Counted from the first letter of the stretch, positions 1 through 9,546 are shown. The stretch: 64,000 nucleotides of DNA from Citrobacter gillenii (GCF_013337685.1 NZ_SUQN01000010.1:1-64000); one strand, 5' to 3'. Notes: generated by a model from the sequence alone, not told the origin. A program made the numbers and translations.

Positions 1-88
1 GTTTTTGGGAAGTGCTTGCTCGCTGCCGGAATGGTAGGCGCTGATAAGCGCAAAGTCATCAGGCACAATTTTGCAGATTACCGGTTGG

Positions 89-592
89 TTAACGTCCCAG
101 CCACTGTGTAACAAACCCTGCAATTTGTTGTACGTCGTTGATATCTAAAAGTGGGACATCCACTTCGAGTGGAACATCACTGGCAACCGCAACAACATAC
201 TCATCAATCGTTAATTCTTGTGCACTATGCCCGCAATTTTCACGAAAAAGCAGGATCTTGGCGACAGGTTCGTGTTTAAAACCCTCAACCAGTACCAAAT
301 CCAGTGTTGTAGCATCCATTCGGCTCACCAGATAGGCTAAATCTAACTCAGGTTCTGCCGGCGTTTCCGTCATTAACGCCCAGCGTTGCTGGCTGGCGAC
401 CAGTGTTTGCGCTGCGCCAGCTTTACGTAACTCATAGCTATCCTTGCCGGGTTTATCGACGTCCATGTTGTGGTGGGTATGCTTAATTAATCCTGGACGA
501 ATGCCTTTGGCGCACAGTTCCGGGATCAGTTTTTTGAGCAGTGTGGTTTTTCCTGTACCGCTCCATGCGGCAATACCGAGCAATGGGATCAT
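89..592 (-). CDS. mobB: Molybdopterin-guanine dinucleotide biosynthesis adaptor MobB
   Basis: 167-aa GTP-binding protein that assists MobA in attaching GMP to molybdopterin. A P-loop ([14 protein letters not shown], residues 8-21) opens the protein, followed by the family's conserved LIKHTHH block and, near the middle, VEGFKHE. E. coli MobB is about 170-175 aa, so this is full length with a slightly different C-terminus. Its ATG overlaps the TGA of mobA by the ATGA arrangement, so the two are translationally coupled. The product feeds bis-MGD cofactor to enzymes such as FdoG encoded later in this window. In E. coli mobB is dispensable for MGD formation. Confidence 0.95.
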   Translation of the reverse strand: MIPLLGIAAWSGTGKTTLLKKLIPELCAKGIRPGLIKHTHHNMDVDKPGKDSYELRKAGAAQTLVASQQRWALMTETPAEPELDLAYLVSRMDATTLDLVLVEGFKHEPVAKILLFRENCGHSAQELTIDEYVVAVASDVPLEVDVPLLDINDVQQIAGFVTQWLGR

Positions 593-1173
593 GATTTATC
601 CTGCCATCTGGCCAATTCTTCAGGTGTGTTCACATTCACAAACGCATCTTTATGATCGCTAAAATCGATGGCGTGTCCGCCGGCCTGGCGCATAAAGACC
701 ATCACCCGTCGTTCACCTGCCTGAAGATACTCCTGCAGTAACGGCTGCATTGCTCTGTGCATCAGCGCAATTGTCGGGTGATCCCGCTCCCCATCATGCA
801 CCCACACCACTGGCGCATTTTGGCGCTGTTCTGCCAGTCTTGCGACCAGGTTGTGGGGAATATAGGGCATATCGCAGGGGCAGAATAAAAACCAGTCACC
901 TGCCAGTTGTAAAAATACCGACAGCATTCCGGCCAGCGGGCCAGGGAAATCAGGTAATGAATCAGGGATAACTTTCAGACCACTTTGCTGATAAATATCC
1001 TGATGGCGATTGGCATTAACCACGACGGTCTCGACCTGTAAGGCGAGCGCATCTGCGACGTGCCGCCACAAAGGTTTGCCGTCTAGCTCAAGCAGTCCTT
1101 TATCTGCACCCCCCATCCGCCTGGCCTTACCGCCCGCCAGGACAACCCCTGTAATTGCACTATCCAGAATCAC
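589..1173 (-). CDS. mobA: Molybdenum cofactor guanylyltransferase MobA
   Basis: 194-aa cytosolic enzyme that transfers GMP from GTP to Mo-molybdopterin to make the MGD cofactor. The N-terminal nucleotidyltransferase signature [18 protein letters not shown] (about residues 9-26) and the later PGPLAGM and FCPCDMP blocks match MobA. Length equals the E. coli protein. The start is a GTG at 1171-1173. It is the first gene of the mobA-mobB pair and overlaps mobB by four bases; yihD is divergent on the other side. Function rests on family knowledge; orthology to E. coli MobA is clear along the whole length. Confidence 0.96.
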   Translation of the reverse strand: MILDSAITGVVLAGGKARRMGGADKGLLELDGKPLWRHVADALALQVETVVVNANRHQDIYQQSGLKVIPDSLPDFPGPLAGMLSVFLQLAGDWFLFCPCDMPYIPHNLVARLAEQRQNAPVVWVHDGERDHPTIALMHRAMQPLLQEYLQAGERRVMVFMRQAGGHAIDFSDHKDAFVNVNTPEELARWQDKS

Positions 1174-1242
1174 TGATATCGCCTCTTTTAATGTGGGATT
1201 GACCCTGCTAACGTATCTGTATTAAGCGTAAGGAGCACAACC

Positions 1243-1512
1243 ATGAAATGTAAACGTCTGAATGAAGTTATTGAACTCCTCCAGCCAGCCTGGCAGAAAG
1301 AACCCGATCTTAACCTGATGCAATTTTTACAGAAACTGGCGAAAGAGTCAGGTTTTGACGGAGAACTGGCGGATTTAACTGATGACATTCTGATCTATCA
1401 CCTGAAAATGCGTGACTCAGCGAAGGATGCGGTGATCCCAGGTATTCAGAAAGATTATGAAGAAGACTTTAAAACCGCATTGCTGCGCGCTCGTGGCGTA
1501 ATTAAAGAGTAA
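1243..1512 (+). CDS. yihD: Conserved protein YihD (DUF1040)
   Basis: 89-aa acidic cytosolic protein, the same length as E. coli YihD, beginning [13 protein letters not shown] and carrying no signal peptide or membrane segment. An AAGGAG ribosome binding site lies seven bases before the ATG. The family (DUF1040) is widespread in gammaproteobacteria but has no firm biochemical function. It is divergent from mobA and lies just upstream of srkA-dsbA. Its stop codon is overlapped by a CpxR-type box that probably serves the srkA promoter. Identification is by sequence recognition; no function is claimed. Confidence 0.93.
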   Translation: MKCKRLNEVIELLQPAWQKEPDLNLMQFLQKLAKESGFDGELADLTDDILIYHLKMRDSAKDAVIPGIQKDYEEDFKTALLRARGVIKE

Positions 1513-1523
1513 AAGCTTGTAAT
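1509..1523 (+). promoter_or_regulatory. CpxR box upstream of srkA-dsbA
   Basis: GTAAA-AGCTT-GTAAT matches the CpxR consensus GTAAA-N5-GTAAA at 9 of 10 fixed positions. It overlaps the yihD stop codon, about 66 bases before the srkA start. In E. coli the srkA(yihE)-dsbA unit is a known Cpx regulon member controlled from this place, and cpxRA itself lies in this window. Confidence 0.75.
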
Positions 1524-1588
1524 CGCCGCCACCGAAAGTGCTGCGAAATGATATCCTGAATCATTCGTAGTAATTTCCGGATGATGGG

Positions 1589-2575
1589 ATGAATAACAAC
1601 GCTTTTACTTTCCAAACGCTACACCCGGATACCATCATGGATGCGCTGTTTGAGCAGGGGATCCGGGTGGATTCCGGGCTTACCCCGCTCAACAGCTATG
1701 AAAACCGTGTCTACCAATTCCAGGACGAAGACCGTCGACGCTTTATCGTAAAGTTTTACCGCCCTGAGCGTTGGTCCGTCGATCAAATACAGGAAGAACA
1801 TCAGTTTGCACTGGAACTGGTGCGTGATGACGTGCCGGTTGCGGCGCCGATGGTGTTTGATGGCCAGACATTACTGGGGCATCAAGGGTTCCACTATGCG
1901 ATATTCCCCAGCGTAGGAGGTCGGCAGTTTGAAGCCGACAATATCGATCAAATGGAGTCGGTTGGCCGCTATCTCGGGCGTCTGCATCAAACCGGGCGAA
2001 AACAGCCTTTTGCTTTTCGACCGACCATTGGCCTCGACGAGTATCTGATTGAACCGCGTAAACTTTTCGACAGTGCACCGATTATTCCATCAGGGCAAAA
2101 AGCGGCATTTCTGAAAGCAACGGATGCACTTATCACCGTGGTTACCGAACGGTGGCATACGCGTTTTGACACTCTGCGCCTGCACGGTGACTGTCATGCC
2201 GGAAATATTCTGTGGCGCGATGGTCCGATGTTTGTCGATTTAGATGATGCCCGCAATGGCCCTGCCATTCAGGATTTATGGATGCTGCTTAATGGTGATA
2301 AAGCCGAGCAGCGCATGCAGCTTGAAACCATTATCGAAGCTTATGAAGAGTTTACTGAGTTCGACGTCGCTGAATTAGGACTCATAGAACCTTTACGCGC
2401 CATGCGTTTAGTTTATTATCTAGCCTGGCTGATTCGACGTTGGGATGATCCTGCGTTTCCAAAAAACTTCCCGTGGTTAACCGGAGAAGATTACTGGCAC
2501 CGTCAGACGGCGACCTTTATTGAGCAGGCAAAAATTCTGCAACAACCCCCCTTACAATTAACGCCAATGTATTAA
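1589..2575 (+). CDS. srkA: Stress response kinase A (YihE/RdoA)
   Basis: 328-aa Ser/Thr protein kinase of the APH/choline kinase fold, identical in length to E. coli SrkA. The catalytic loop [12 protein letters not shown] (about residues 200-211) and the metal-binding FVDLDDA that follows are intact. In E. coli it protects cells from programmed death under stress and is induced by Cpx. It is followed after 16 bases by dsbA, so the two form one transcription unit, with a CpxR box upstream. The ATG at 1589 follows a weak GATGG ribosome binding site. Confidence 0.95.
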   Translation: MNNNAFTFQTLHPDTIMDALFEQGIRVDSGLTPLNSYENRVYQFQDEDRRRFIVKFYRPERWSVDQIQEEHQFALELVRDDVPVAAPMVFDGQTLLGHQGFHYAIFPSVGGRQFEADNIDQMESVGRYLGRLHQTGRKQPFAFRPTIGLDEYLIEPRKLFDSAPIIPSGQKAAFLKATDALITVVTERWHTRFDTLRLHGDCHAGNILWRDGPMFVDLDDARNGPAIQDLWMLLNGDKAEQRMQLETIIEAYEEFTEFDVAELGLIEPLRAMRLVYYLAWLIRRWDDPAFPKNFPWLTGEDYWHRQTATFIEQAKILQQPPLQLTPMY

Positions 2576-2591
2576 TCGGAGAGACATGGAC

Positions 2592-3215
2592 ATGAAAAAA
2601 ATATGGCTGGCGCTGGCTGGTATGGTTTTAGCTTTTTGCGCATCGGCAGCGCAGTTCCAGGATGGTAAGCAGTACATCACACTGGAAAAGCCTATTGCGG
2701 GTGAACCGCAGGTGTTGGAGTTCTTCTCCTTCTACTGCCCGCATTGCTACCAGTTTGAAGAAGTGCTTCACGTGTCTGATAACGTGAAGAAAAAACTGCC
2801 TGAAGGCACCAAGATGACCAAATACCACGTTGAGTTTTTGGGACCTCTGGGCAAAGATCTGACTCAGGCGTGGGCGGTTGCGCTGGCGCTGGGCGTAGAA
2901 GATAAGGTCACAGTACCGTTGTTTGAAGCGGTGCAGAAAACTCAGACCGTCCAGTCTACCGCTGATATCCGTAAAGTATTTGTTGATGCGGGTATTAAAG
3001 GTGAAGACTATGATGCGGCATGGAACAGCTTCGTGGTGAAATCACTGGTCGCTCAGCAGGAAAAAGCGGCTGCCGATCTGCAACTGCAGGGGGTTCCGGC
3101 GATGTTTGTGAATGGCAAATATCAGGTGAATCCGCAAGGCATGGATACCAGCAGCATGGATATCTTTGTACAGCAGTATGCCGATACCGTGAAATATCTG
3201 GTAGGCCAGAAGTAA
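2592..3215 (+). CDS. dsbA: Periplasmic thiol:disulfide oxidoreductase DsbA
   Basis: 207-aa precursor. The Sec signal peptide is about 19 residues ([19 protein letters not shown]). The thioredoxin-fold active site CPHC is at residues 49-52, and the cis-proline loop GVPAMF is near the C-terminus. It introduces disulfides into secreted proteins and is recycled by DsbB. The ATG at 2592 is preferred over the in-frame ATG at 2586 because the GGAGA ribosome binding site at 2579-2583 is correctly spaced only for 2592. The signal peptide has Cys16 where E. coli has Ser, but no proper lipobox is formed. A strong terminator follows directly. Confidence 0.97.
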   Translation: MKKIWLALAGMVLAFCASAAQFQDGKQYITLEKPIAGEPQVLEFFSFYCPHCYQFEEVLHVSDNVKKKLPEGTKMTKYHVEFLGPLGKDLTQAWAVALALGVEDKVTVPLFEAVQKTQTVQSTADIRKVFVDAGIKGEDYDAAWNSFVVKSLVAQQEKAAADLQLQGVPAMFVNGKYQVNPQGMDTSSMDIFVQQYADTVKYLVGQK

Positions 3216-3218
3216 ACG

Positions 3219-3246
3219 AAAAAGCCGGTCAGAGACCGGCTTTTTT
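3219..3246. terminator. Terminator after dsbA, overlapping the yihG 3' end
   Basis: A perfect 7-bp stem GCCGGTC (3224-3230) / GACCGGC (3234-3240) with an AGA loop, flanked by five A's on the left and six T's on the right. It can work in both directions. The last codons and stop of the opposite-strand yihG gene lie inside this hairpin. Confidence 0.9.
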
Positions 3247-4164
3247 AGTTGAGGCTTTAATCGCATCTATTTGCGCATCTTTCTCGGCCCAAAGCGTATT
3301 CAGCCACAGCTGGAACCGACGCTTAAACCCTTTATCGTTGACGTAATCACCGTGTAATTCCTCTTTCACCGGCTCCAGATTCACCCGTACTACAATGCGC
3401 GTTAACTTACCGCTCAGCATGTCGTAGAAAGGATGGCTGCTGTTCTGCGGATAACACAGCGTGACGTTCAGCAACTTATCGAATTGCGATCCTAAGACAT
3501 TCAGCGCCATCGCAATACCGGCAGCCTTAGGTGGCAGCAGGTTTTTATAGGGAGATCGGGTCTGCTGGCATTTCTCGTGGGTGAACCGTGAGCCTTCGAC
3601 AAAATTCACGATCGTTGTTGGATGCACGCGAAACTTCTCACAAGAAAGACGTGTTGTTTCCACATCTTTACCACGTCGTTCAGGGTGACGGAGCAAATAA
3701 CCGCGCGAATAGCGTTTCATAAATGGCATATCCAGCGCCCAACATGCCAGACCAATAAAAGGCACCCAGGCTAACTGCTGCTTAAGAAAGTATTTATTCA
3801 TCGGGATATGCTTACGAAACAAAACGCAAAGCACAACGATGTCGGCCCAGCTGTAGTGATTACAGATGAGCAGATACCAATTTTTCTTGCTCAGACCTTC
3901 CAGCCCCTCAACATCCCACTTCAGTCGTGGATTAAGGTGTAGCAATAGCGCCAGACCTTCACACCAGCAGTACATCATGAAATTACAAAAGAGGGATACC
4001 TTGCGCCAGACGAAAGGAATAGGCAAAAGCAGTTTTACAACTCCGGCCAGGATGATTGGCACGGAACATAAAATCGTGACCAATATGGTCAATGCGATAC
4101 TCAGCAGCAGCGTTATCGCGGCGAGTATTCTCGCCATAATTAAATTATTCAAAAGGTTAGCCAT
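3229..4164 (-). CDS. yihG: Probable membrane acyltransferase YihG
   Basis: 311-aa inner-membrane protein of the PlsC (1-acylglycerol-3-phosphate acyltransferase) family. Two hydrophobic segments occupy the first 60 residues, and the acyltransferase block [13 protein letters not shown] contains the HxxxxD catalytic motif. FVEGSR is the second conserved block. In E. coli YihG is an accessory lysophosphatidate acyltransferase with preference for certain acyl chains. The ATG at 4164 matches the E. coli start (MANLL); an upstream TTG at 4188 is in frame but unsupported. The C-terminal codons STKKAGL and the stop are written through the dsbA terminator. In K-12 yihF separates dsbA and yihG; it is absent here. 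Confidence 0.93.
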   Translation of the reverse strand: MANLLNNLIMARILAAITLLLSIALTILVTILCSVPIILAGVVKLLLPIPFVWRKVSLFCNFMMYCWCEGLALLLHLNPRLKWDVEGLEGLSKKNWYLLICNHYSWADIVVLCVLFRKHIPMNKYFLKQQLAWVPFIGLACWALDMPFMKRYSRGYLLRHPERRGKDVETTRLSCEKFRVHPTTIVNFVEGSRFTHEKCQQTRSPYKNLLPPKAAGIAMALNVLGSQFDKLLNVTLCYPQNSSHPFYDMLSGKLTRIVVRVNLEPVKEELHGDYVNDKGFKRRFQLWLNTLWAEKDAQIDAIKASTKKAGL

Positions 4165-4527
4165 AAATAGTGCGCTAAAAGGGCGCAAGGGGCTAATTTT
4201 ATCAGAAAACGAACCAAATGATGGATCTTCGCTGAATAGAAAAAAAGGGAATATCTATCCACATCCAGCTATAAGCTGAAAAGATGATATAAAATTCTGC
4301 GTCATGAAATAACATAATGAAAAATATGCAGAATTATTATGATTCATAAATTATCTTGCTGTATTTAAAGGGCTGAAAATTATTTATTCACAAACTTATC
4401 CACAGCTCACATTGCGAACAACGCAGAAGATCTGCAAAAGATTTTCGACAAATGCGGCGAAAAACTCATGTTTTCATCCTGTCTGTGGCATCCTTTACCC
4501 ATAATCTGATAAACAGGCATGGACATT
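4165..4527 (+). promoter_or_regulatory. yihG-polA intergenic region with two tandem DnaA boxes
   Basis: An AT-rich gap of about 360 bases between divergent yihG and polA. TTATTCACA (4384-4392) and the perfect DnaA box TTATCCACA (4396-4404) lie head to tail about 125 bases before polA. DnaA stimulation of polA expression has been reported in E. coli, so a regulatory role is plausible. An 8-bp inverted repeat AATTCTGC/GCAGAATT (4293-4300, 4328-4335) and a 13-base palindrome (4337-4349) are also present. No additional gene is seen here. Confidence 0.6.
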
Positions 4528-7314
4528 ATGGTTCAGATCCCAGAAAACCCACTTATCCTTGTAGATGGCTCATCTTACCTGTATCGCGCATACCATGCGT
4601 TCCCACCGCTGACCAACAGCGCAGGAGAGCCTACGGGCGCGATGTACGGTGTCCTCAACATGCTGCGTAGCTTGATTTTGCAATATAAGCCGACGCATGC
4701 GGCGGTGGTATTCGACGCCAAGGGTAAAACCTTCCGTGATGAATTATTCGAGCACTACAAATCGCATCGTCCGCCGATGCCAGACGATCTACGCGCGCAG
4801 ATTGAACCGCTGCACGCGATGGTAAAAGCCATGGGGTTACCCCTGCTGGCTGTTTCAGGCGTAGAAGCGGACGACGTTATCGGTACGCTGGCGCGTGAAG
4901 CAGAGCAAATTGGCCGTCCGGTGCTGATCAGTACCGGTGATAAAGACATGGCTCAGCTGGTGACGCCGAATATCACCCTCATCAACACCATGACCAATAC
5001 GATCCTCGGCCCGGATGAGGTGGTAAATAAGTATGGCGTGCCGCCGGAACTGATTATCGACTTCCTGGCGCTGATGGGCGACTCTTCTGATAACATTCCT
5101 GGCGTGCCGGGCGTGGGTGAAAAGACGGCTCAGGCGTTACTCCAGGGGCTGGGCGGGCTGGATACGCTCTATGCTGAATCAGAAAAAATAGCGGGCCTGA
5201 CGTTCCGTGGCGCAAAAACCATGGCTGGCAAGCTCGAGCAGAATAAAGAGGTGGCTTACCTCTCTTATAAGCTGGCAACCATCAAAACGGATGTCGAGCT
5301 GGAATTAACCTGCGAGCAGCTGGAAGTACGACAACCTGCAGCGGACGAGCTGTTAAATCTGTTCAAACAATATGAGTTCAAACGTTGGGTCACCGACGTT
5401 GAAGCCGGGAAATGGCTGCAGGCAAAAGGCACAAAACCTGCGGCAAAACCACAGGAAACCATCGTTATTGATGAAACGCCTGAGGAGCCCGCCACGGTTC
5501 TCTCATACGATAACTATGTGACGATTCTGGACGAGACGACGCTGGAAGCGTGGATTGCGAAGCTGGAAAAAGCGCCGGTCTTTGCTTTTGATACCGAAAC
5601 CGACAGCCTGGACAATATCTCTGCGAATCTGGTGGGGCTCTCTTTCGCTATTGAACCGGGTGTGGCGGCGTATGTTCCAGTCGCGCATGACTACCTGGAT
5701 GCCCCTGACCAAATTTCCCGTGATCGGGCACTGACGCTGCTGAAGCCGCTACTGGAAGACGAAAAAGCGCATAAAGTTGGGCAAAACCTGAAGTATGACC
5801 GTGGCATCCTGGCGAACTACGGTATCGAACTGCGCGGTATCGTCTTTGATACCATGCTCGAATCCTACATTCTTAACAGCGTTGCCGGGCGACACGATAT
5901 GGACAGCCTGTCTGACCGCTGGCTGAAACATAAAACGATCACCTTCGAAGAGATCGCCGGGAAAGGTAAAAACCAACTGACCTTTAACCAGATTGCGCTG
6001 GAAGAAGCTGGTCGTTATGCCGCGGAGGACGCCGACGTCACGCTACAGCTGCATCTGAAAATGTGGCCAGAGCTGCAAAAACATAAAGGACCGCTAAACG
6101 TCTTCGAGAATATCGATATGCCGTTGGTCCCGGTCCTGTCCCGCATCGAGCGCAACGGTGTAAAAATCGACCCTGCCGTGTTGCACAAGCATTCAGCAGA
6201 GCTGACGCTGCGTTTGAACGAGCTGGAGCAAAAAGCGCACGAGATTGCCGGGGAAGCCTTTAACCTCTCTTCCACTAAACAGCTGCAAACCATTCTGTTT
6301 GAAAAGCAGGGCATCAAGCCGCTGAAGAAAACGCCGGGCGGCGCGCCGTCAACGTCAGAAGAGGTGCTGGAAGAGTTAGCGCTGGATTATCCGCTGCCGA
6401 AGGTGATTCTGGAATATCGTGGGCTGGCAAAATTGAAGTCTACTTATACAGATAAACTTCCGCTGATGATCAACCCTAAAACTGGCCGTGTGCATACCTC
6501 TTATCATCAGGCAGTTACGGCGACCGGGCGTTTGTCTTCTACCGATCCTAACCTGCAAAATATTCCGGTGCGTAATGAGGAAGGACGCCGTATTCGCCAG
6601 GCATTTATTGCACCAGAAGATTATGTCATTGTCTCGGCGGACTACTCGCAGATTGAGCTACGCATTATGGCGCACCTCTCGCGTGATAAGGGGCTGCTTA
6701 CCGCCTTTGCCGAAGGAAAGGATATTCACCGCGCCACGGCTGCAGAGGTCTTTGGCTTACCTCTTGATTCCGTGACCAGTGAACAGCGCCGCAGCGCGAA
6801 GGCCATCAACTTTGGTCTGATCTACGGCATGAGTGCCTTCGGTCTTGCACGCCAGCTCAATATTCCACGCAAAGAAGCGCAGAAGTACATGGATCTCTAT
6901 TTCGAACGCTACCCGGGCGTACTGGAATATATGGAACGCACGCGTGCGCAGGCAAAAGAGCAAGGGTACGTTGAAACGCTGGAAGGACGTCGCCTCTATT
7001 TACCGGATATCAAATCCAGTAATGGTGCGCGTCGTGCAGGTGCGGAACGTGCGGCGATTAACGCCCCGATGCAAGGCACCGCTGCGGACATTATTAAGCG
7101 CGCTATGATTGCCGTAGACGGCTGGCTGCAAACCGAACAGCCTCGCGTACGTATGATCATGCAGGTACATGATGAACTGGTGTTTGAAGTGCACAAAGAT
7201 GATCTCGATAGCGTCTCGAAAAAAATCCATCAGCTGATGGAGAACGGAACGCGAATTGATGTGCCGTTGCTGGTGGAAGTCGGAAGCGGTGAAAACTGGG
7301 ATCAAGCGCACTAA
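4528..7314 (+). CDS. polA: DNA polymerase I
   Basis: 928-aa repair and replication polymerase with three domains: the 5'-nuclease (about 1-320), the proofreading 3'-5' exonuclease (about 325-517; FAFDTETD motif) and the polymerase (about 520-928; motif [11 protein letters not shown], motif B around [14 protein letters not shown], motif C VHDEL). It removes RNA primers and fills gaps. The ATG at 4528 gives [20 protein letters not shown] and exactly the E. coli length; the in-frame ATG at 4519 would add three residues. All catalytic acidic residues recognisable from the E. coli protein are present. It is followed by spf, as in E. coli. Confidence 0.99.
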   Translation: MVQIPENPLILVDGSSYLYRAYHAFPPLTNSAGEPTGAMYGVLNMLRSLILQYKPTHAAVVFDAKGKTFRDELFEHYKSHRPPMPDDLRAQIEPLHAMVKAMGLPLLAVSGVEADDVIGTLAREAEQIGRPVLISTGDKDMAQLVTPNITLINTMTNTILGPDEVVNKYGVPPELIIDFLALMGDSSDNIPGVPGVGEKTAQALLQGLGGLDTLYAESEKIAGLTFRGAKTMAGKLEQNKEVAYLSYKLATIKTDVELELTCEQLEVRQPAADELLNLFKQYEFKRWVTDVEAGKWLQAKGTKPAAKPQETIVIDETPEEPATVLSYDNYVTILDETTLEAWIAKLEKAPVFAFDTETDSLDNISANLVGLSFAIEPGVAAYVPVAHDYLDAPDQISRDRALTLLKPLLEDEKAHKVGQNLKYDRGILANYGIELRGIVFDTMLESYILNSVAGRHDMDSLSDRWLKHKTITFEEIAGKGKNQLTFNQIALEEAGRYAAEDADVTLQLHLKMWPELQKHKGPLNVFENIDMPLVPVLSRIERNGVKIDPAVLHKHSAELTLRLNELEQKAHEIAGEAFNLSSTKQLQTILFEKQGIKPLKKTPGGAPSTSEEVLEELALDYPLPKVILEYRGLAKLKSTYTDKLPLMINPKTGRVHTSYHQAVTATGRLSSTDPNLQNIPVRNEEGRRIRQAFIAPEDYVIVSADYSQIELRIMAHLSRDKGLLTAFAEGKDIHRATAAEVFGLPLDSVTSEQRRSAKAINFGLIYGMSAFGLARQLNIPRKEAQKYMDLYFERYPGVLEYMERTRAQAKEQGYVETLEGRRLYLPDIKSSNGARRAGAERAAINAPMQGTAADIIKRAMIAVDGWLQTEQPRVRMIMQVHDELVFEVHKDDLDSVSKKIHQLMENGTRIDVPLLVEVGSGENWDQAH

Positions 7315-7365
7315 GGGTTTGCTGAATAACGCGCTCTTTTCGTAACTAAGCAACATAAGTTAGCG

Positions 7366-7390
7366 CTTTTTGTGATGACCATTAAAATTT
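7366..7390 (+). promoter_or_regulatory. Candidate CRP half-site upstream of spf
   Basis: TGTGA at 7371-7375 with an A/T-rich but poorly matching right arm (TTAAA after a 6-base spacer), about 85 bases before the Spot 42 start. E. coli spf is repressed by cAMP-CRP, which fits, but the site is only a half match. Confidence 0.35.
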
Positions 7391-7462
7391 CCTATGCCGG
7401 GAGTGAAAAAAAATTACAAAAAGTGCTTTCTGCGCTGCTCAAAAAAGAGTAAAGTTATTCTC

Positions 7463-7571
7463 GTAGGGTACAGAGGTAAGATGTTCTATCTTTCAGACCT
7501 TTTACTTCACGTAATCGGATTTGGCTGAATATTTTAGCCGCCCCAGTCAGTAATGACTGGGGCGTTTTTTA
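7463..7571 (+). ncRNA. spf: Spot 42 RNA
   Basis: 109-nt Hfq-dependent sRNA recognised directly: it starts GTAGGGTACAGAGGTAAGAT and ends with the terminator stem GCCCCAGTC/GACTGGGGC followed by T6 (7538-7570). It represses catabolic genes such as galK when glucose is present. It lies directly downstream of polA and upstream of engB, the E. coli position. The -10 (TAAAGT, 7450-7455) is eight bases before the start. An internal 15-codon reading frame (SpfP) is intact. Confidence 0.96.
7481..7528 (+). CDS. spfP: SpfP, small protein encoded within Spot 42
   Basis: A 15-codon ORF, MFYLSDLLLHVIGFG and TGA, inside the Spot 42 RNA, preceded by a GAGG ribosome binding site at 7473-7476. In E. coli Spot 42 is a dual-function RNA whose 15-residue product binds CRP and modulates catabolite control. 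The frame is complete here. Translation in this organism is inferred. Confidence 0.65.
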   Translation: MFYLSDLLLHVIGFG

Positions 7572-7598
7572 TTGTGCGAAAGAAAGGTTTCGCACATG

Positions 7599-7640
7599 CT
7601 GTAGGCCGGATAAGACGCGCAGCGGCGCCATCCGGCATAT
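7599..7640. repeat. REP element
   Basis: TGTAGGCCGGATAAGACGCG with the matching arm GGCGCCATCCGGCA: the enterobacterial REP palindrome, placed between spf and the 3' end of engB. Confidence 0.85.
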
Positions 7641-7647
7641 CGGTAGG

Positions 7648-8280
7648 TTATTCCCCGTCCTGCATCTCTTCAATAGGCGCCAGTTCGCTAAACCAGGTAT
7701 CCAGTTTCTGACGCAGTTTATCCACACCCAGCTTTTTCAGCGATGAGAATGCTTCTACCTGTACATCGCCATTAAACGCCAGCACTGCTTCACGCACCAT
7801 ATTCAACTGTGCTTTGCGTGCGCCGCTGGCCAGTTTGTCCGCTTTGGTCAGTAATACCAGCACCTGGACGTTGCTCTCTACGGCCCACAAAATCATCTGC
7901 TGATCGAGATCTTTCAGTGGATGGCGAATATCCATCAGTACGACCAAACCTTGCAGGCTTTGACGTTTCTCCAGATATTCTGCCAGCGCGCGCTGCCATT
8001 TGCGCTTCATCTCTTCCGGAACTTCTGCATACCCGTACCCCGGCAAGTCAACCAGACGTTTACCGTCAACCACTTCAAACAAGTTGATGAGCTGAGTACG
8101 GCCCGGCGTTTTAGATGTACGTGCCAGACCCTTTTGATTTGTCAGGGTATTTAGTGCGCTGGATTTGCCTGCGTTGGAACGGCCAGCAAAAGCCACTTCA
8201 ATTCCTGTATCGGAAGGTAAATGGCGAATATCAGGCGCACTCATCACAAAATGCGTCTGTTGATAATTCAAGTTAGTCAA
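7648..8280 (-). CDS. engB: Ribosome-biogenesis GTPase EngB (YihA/YsxC)
   Basis: About 210-aa TrmE-Era-EngA family GTPase needed for assembly of the 50S subunit and for cell division. The G1 P-loop GRSNAGKSS, the G2 threonine in KTPGRTQ, G3 DLPGYGYA and G4 TKAD are all intact. The start is taken as the TTG at 8278-8280, which gives the E. coli length ([10 protein letters not shown]) and follows a GGAG ribosome binding site at suitable distance. An in-frame ATG at 8295 would add five residues. csrC and yihI are divergent on the far side. Confidence 0.94.
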   Translation of the reverse strand: MTNLNYQQTHFVMSAPDIRHLPSDTGIEVAFAGRSNAGKSSALNTLTNQKGLARTSKTPGRTQLINLFEVVDGKRLVDLPGYGYAEVPEEMKRKWQRALAEYLEKRQSLQGLVVLMDIRHPLKDLDQQMILWAVESNVQVLVLLTKADKLASGARKAQLNMVREAVLAFNGDVQVEAFSSLKKLGVDKLRQKLDTWFSELAPIEEMQDGE

Positions 8281-8540
8281 CGTGGTCGTCTCCATCAATC
8301 AAGGCTTTGCAGCGATTATACCTGAACACCAGCAAAAGGCGGATTTTTCGACGCGCGGGTTATGTAAGTTAAAAGCGCGGGCTTTGTGAGACATTGCCGA
8401 TAGTATTTATGCGAGATGAGAGAGTGCATAACAATATAAATTAAATAAATCATATAATTACCATTAAGAAATATTCTGAAAAACTGAAACTGTTAAGTCG
8501 GTTACTTGTGCGTGTTACCCAAAAGAGTAAAGTAGCGTCC

Positions 8541-8784
8541 ATAGCAAGGGAGCTAACAGGATAAACGACTCAGGATGAGGGTCAGGAGCGCCAGGAGGCG
8601 AAGACGCAGGATTGTCAGGAAGACAAACGTCCGGAGACGTTAGTAAAAGGAAATGGAAACAACACGGAATGTTTCTGGCTAAGGGAAAAACAGGGTGTGT
8701 TGATAGCCGACAGGGATTGTAGGGCCCGTTAAGGGTTGAGAGTCAGGAAAAAAGGCGACAGATTACTCTGTCGCCTTTTTTCTT
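8541..8784 (+). ncRNA. csrC: CsrC regulatory RNA
   Basis: About 244-nt RNA that sequesters the translational regulator CsrA. It is recognised by position between engB and yihI and by sequence similar to E. coli CsrC. More than ten GGA motifs, the CsrA-binding core, occur along it (for example AGGATGAGG, CAGGAGC, CCGGAGACG). It ends with an 8-bp stem GGCGACAG/CTGTCGCC (8754-8775) flanked by A and T runs. Expression in E. coli depends on the BarA-UvrY system. A TAAAGT -10 lies eight bases upstream of the start. The 240-base gap before it contains no gene. Confidence 0.92.
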
Positions 8785-8842
8785 TATTTCTGCTAGATTC
8801 CGGCGCAATTATATACTGAATAAAAACAGCCAAAGACGAATC

Positions 8843-9358
8843 ATGATGAAAACAACTTCTACACCTCGCGGGAAAGGTCCTGCAAAGGCGCGTCGTAAGA
8901 CACGCGAAGAAATTAACCTGGAAGCTCGCGACCGTAAGCGTCAGAAAAAACACCGTGGTCTTGCAGCGGGCAGCCGTGCGACTGGCAGCGATGGTGCATC
9001 AGGTGGCGGAAACCAAAACAAACACAAAGATCCTCGTATTGGCAGTAAAACTCCCATTGCATTGGGTGTGACTGAAAAAGTCACCAAACAGCACAAACCG
9101 AAGAGTGAGAAACCTATGCTTTCACCACAGGCTGAGTTGGATTTACTGGAAACGGATGAGCGCCTGGATGCGCTGCTGGAACGTCTTGAAGCGGGAGAGA
9201 TCCTGAGTGCTGAAGATCAGTCCTGGGTGGATGCCAAGCTGGATCGCATCGATGAGCTGATGCAGAAACTGGGGCTCTCTTACGATGATGACGAAGAAAT
9301 TGACGAAGAAGAAGAAAAGCAGGAAGACATGATGCGCCTGCTGAAGGGCGGTAACTAA
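8843..9358 (+). CDS. yihI: Der GTPase-activating protein YihI
   Basis: 171-aa hydrophilic protein with a strongly basic N-terminal half ([19 protein letters not shown]) and an acidic C-terminus ([16 protein letters not shown]). It stimulates the GTPase of Der (EngA) and so acts as a negative modulator of late 50S assembly. The central block [10 protein letters not shown] and the following [19 protein letters not shown] are the family signature. The ATG at 8843 aligns with the E. coli start. In E. coli it is followed directly by hemN; here an unlisted 57-codon ORF sits in between. Confidence 0.94.
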   Translation: MMKTTSTPRGKGPAKARRKTREEINLEARDRKRQKKHRGLAAGSRATGSDGASGGGNQNKHKDPRIGSKTPIALGVTEKVTKQHKPKSEKPMLSPQAELDLLETDERLDALLERLEAGEILSAEDQSWVDAKLDRIDELMQKLGLSYDDDEEIDEEEEKQEDMMRLLKGGN

Positions 9359-9370
9359 CGGTTTTGTACC

Positions 9371-9544
9371 GTGGGTCTTCCCGTCCTGCTTATAACCCTT
9401 CCGGTTATATGTTATCTGGTGTGGTTATTCGTTAAACTACAGCGATTGTCGCGGCGCCAAAAGTGGCTGCGCAACCGGCTTATCACTCGCAGTGGGGGTA
9501 AGCCGGTACGCCGTACCCGCCAGAAACGCCATCGGAAGGAGTGA
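9371..9544 (+). CDS. Small single-pass membrane protein, unrecognised
   Basis: A GTG-initiated frame of 57 codons (9371-9544) fills the yihI-hemN gap. It encodes a hydrophobic segment at residues 3-21 (LPVLLITLPVICYLVWLFV) and then a very basic tail (RLSRRQKWLRNR, VRRTRQKRHRKE). No clear Shine-Dalgarno sequence precedes the GTG, but the frame begins only 12 bases after the yihI stop and ends two bases before the hemN ATG, so coupling is possible. The TM-plus-basic-tail layout recalls the N-terminus of DUF2489-type proteins that I believe sit between yihI and hemN in some other gammaproteobacteria; that link is inference. It may also be a non-coding open frame. Confidence 0.45.
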   Translation: MGLPVLLITLPVICYLVWLFVKLQRLSRRQKWLRNRLITRSGGKPVRRTRQKRHRKE

Positions 9545-9546
9545 GC

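Noticed and set aside
1-125. Open minus-strand frame overlapping the mobB end and running off the left edge (contains PDDFALISAYHSGSEQ)
   Set aside because: Only about 40 codons are visible, with no ATG or ribosome binding site, and no family is recognised. It cannot be judged without sequence left of the window. A GTG at 65-67 (minus strand) could be a start, but this is too weak to list.
8299-8540. UvrY-binding inverted repeat upstream of csrC
   Set aside because: Segments such as TGTGAGAC and TTAAGTCGGTTACTT were considered, but none forms a clear match to an 18-base UvrY box that I could defend.
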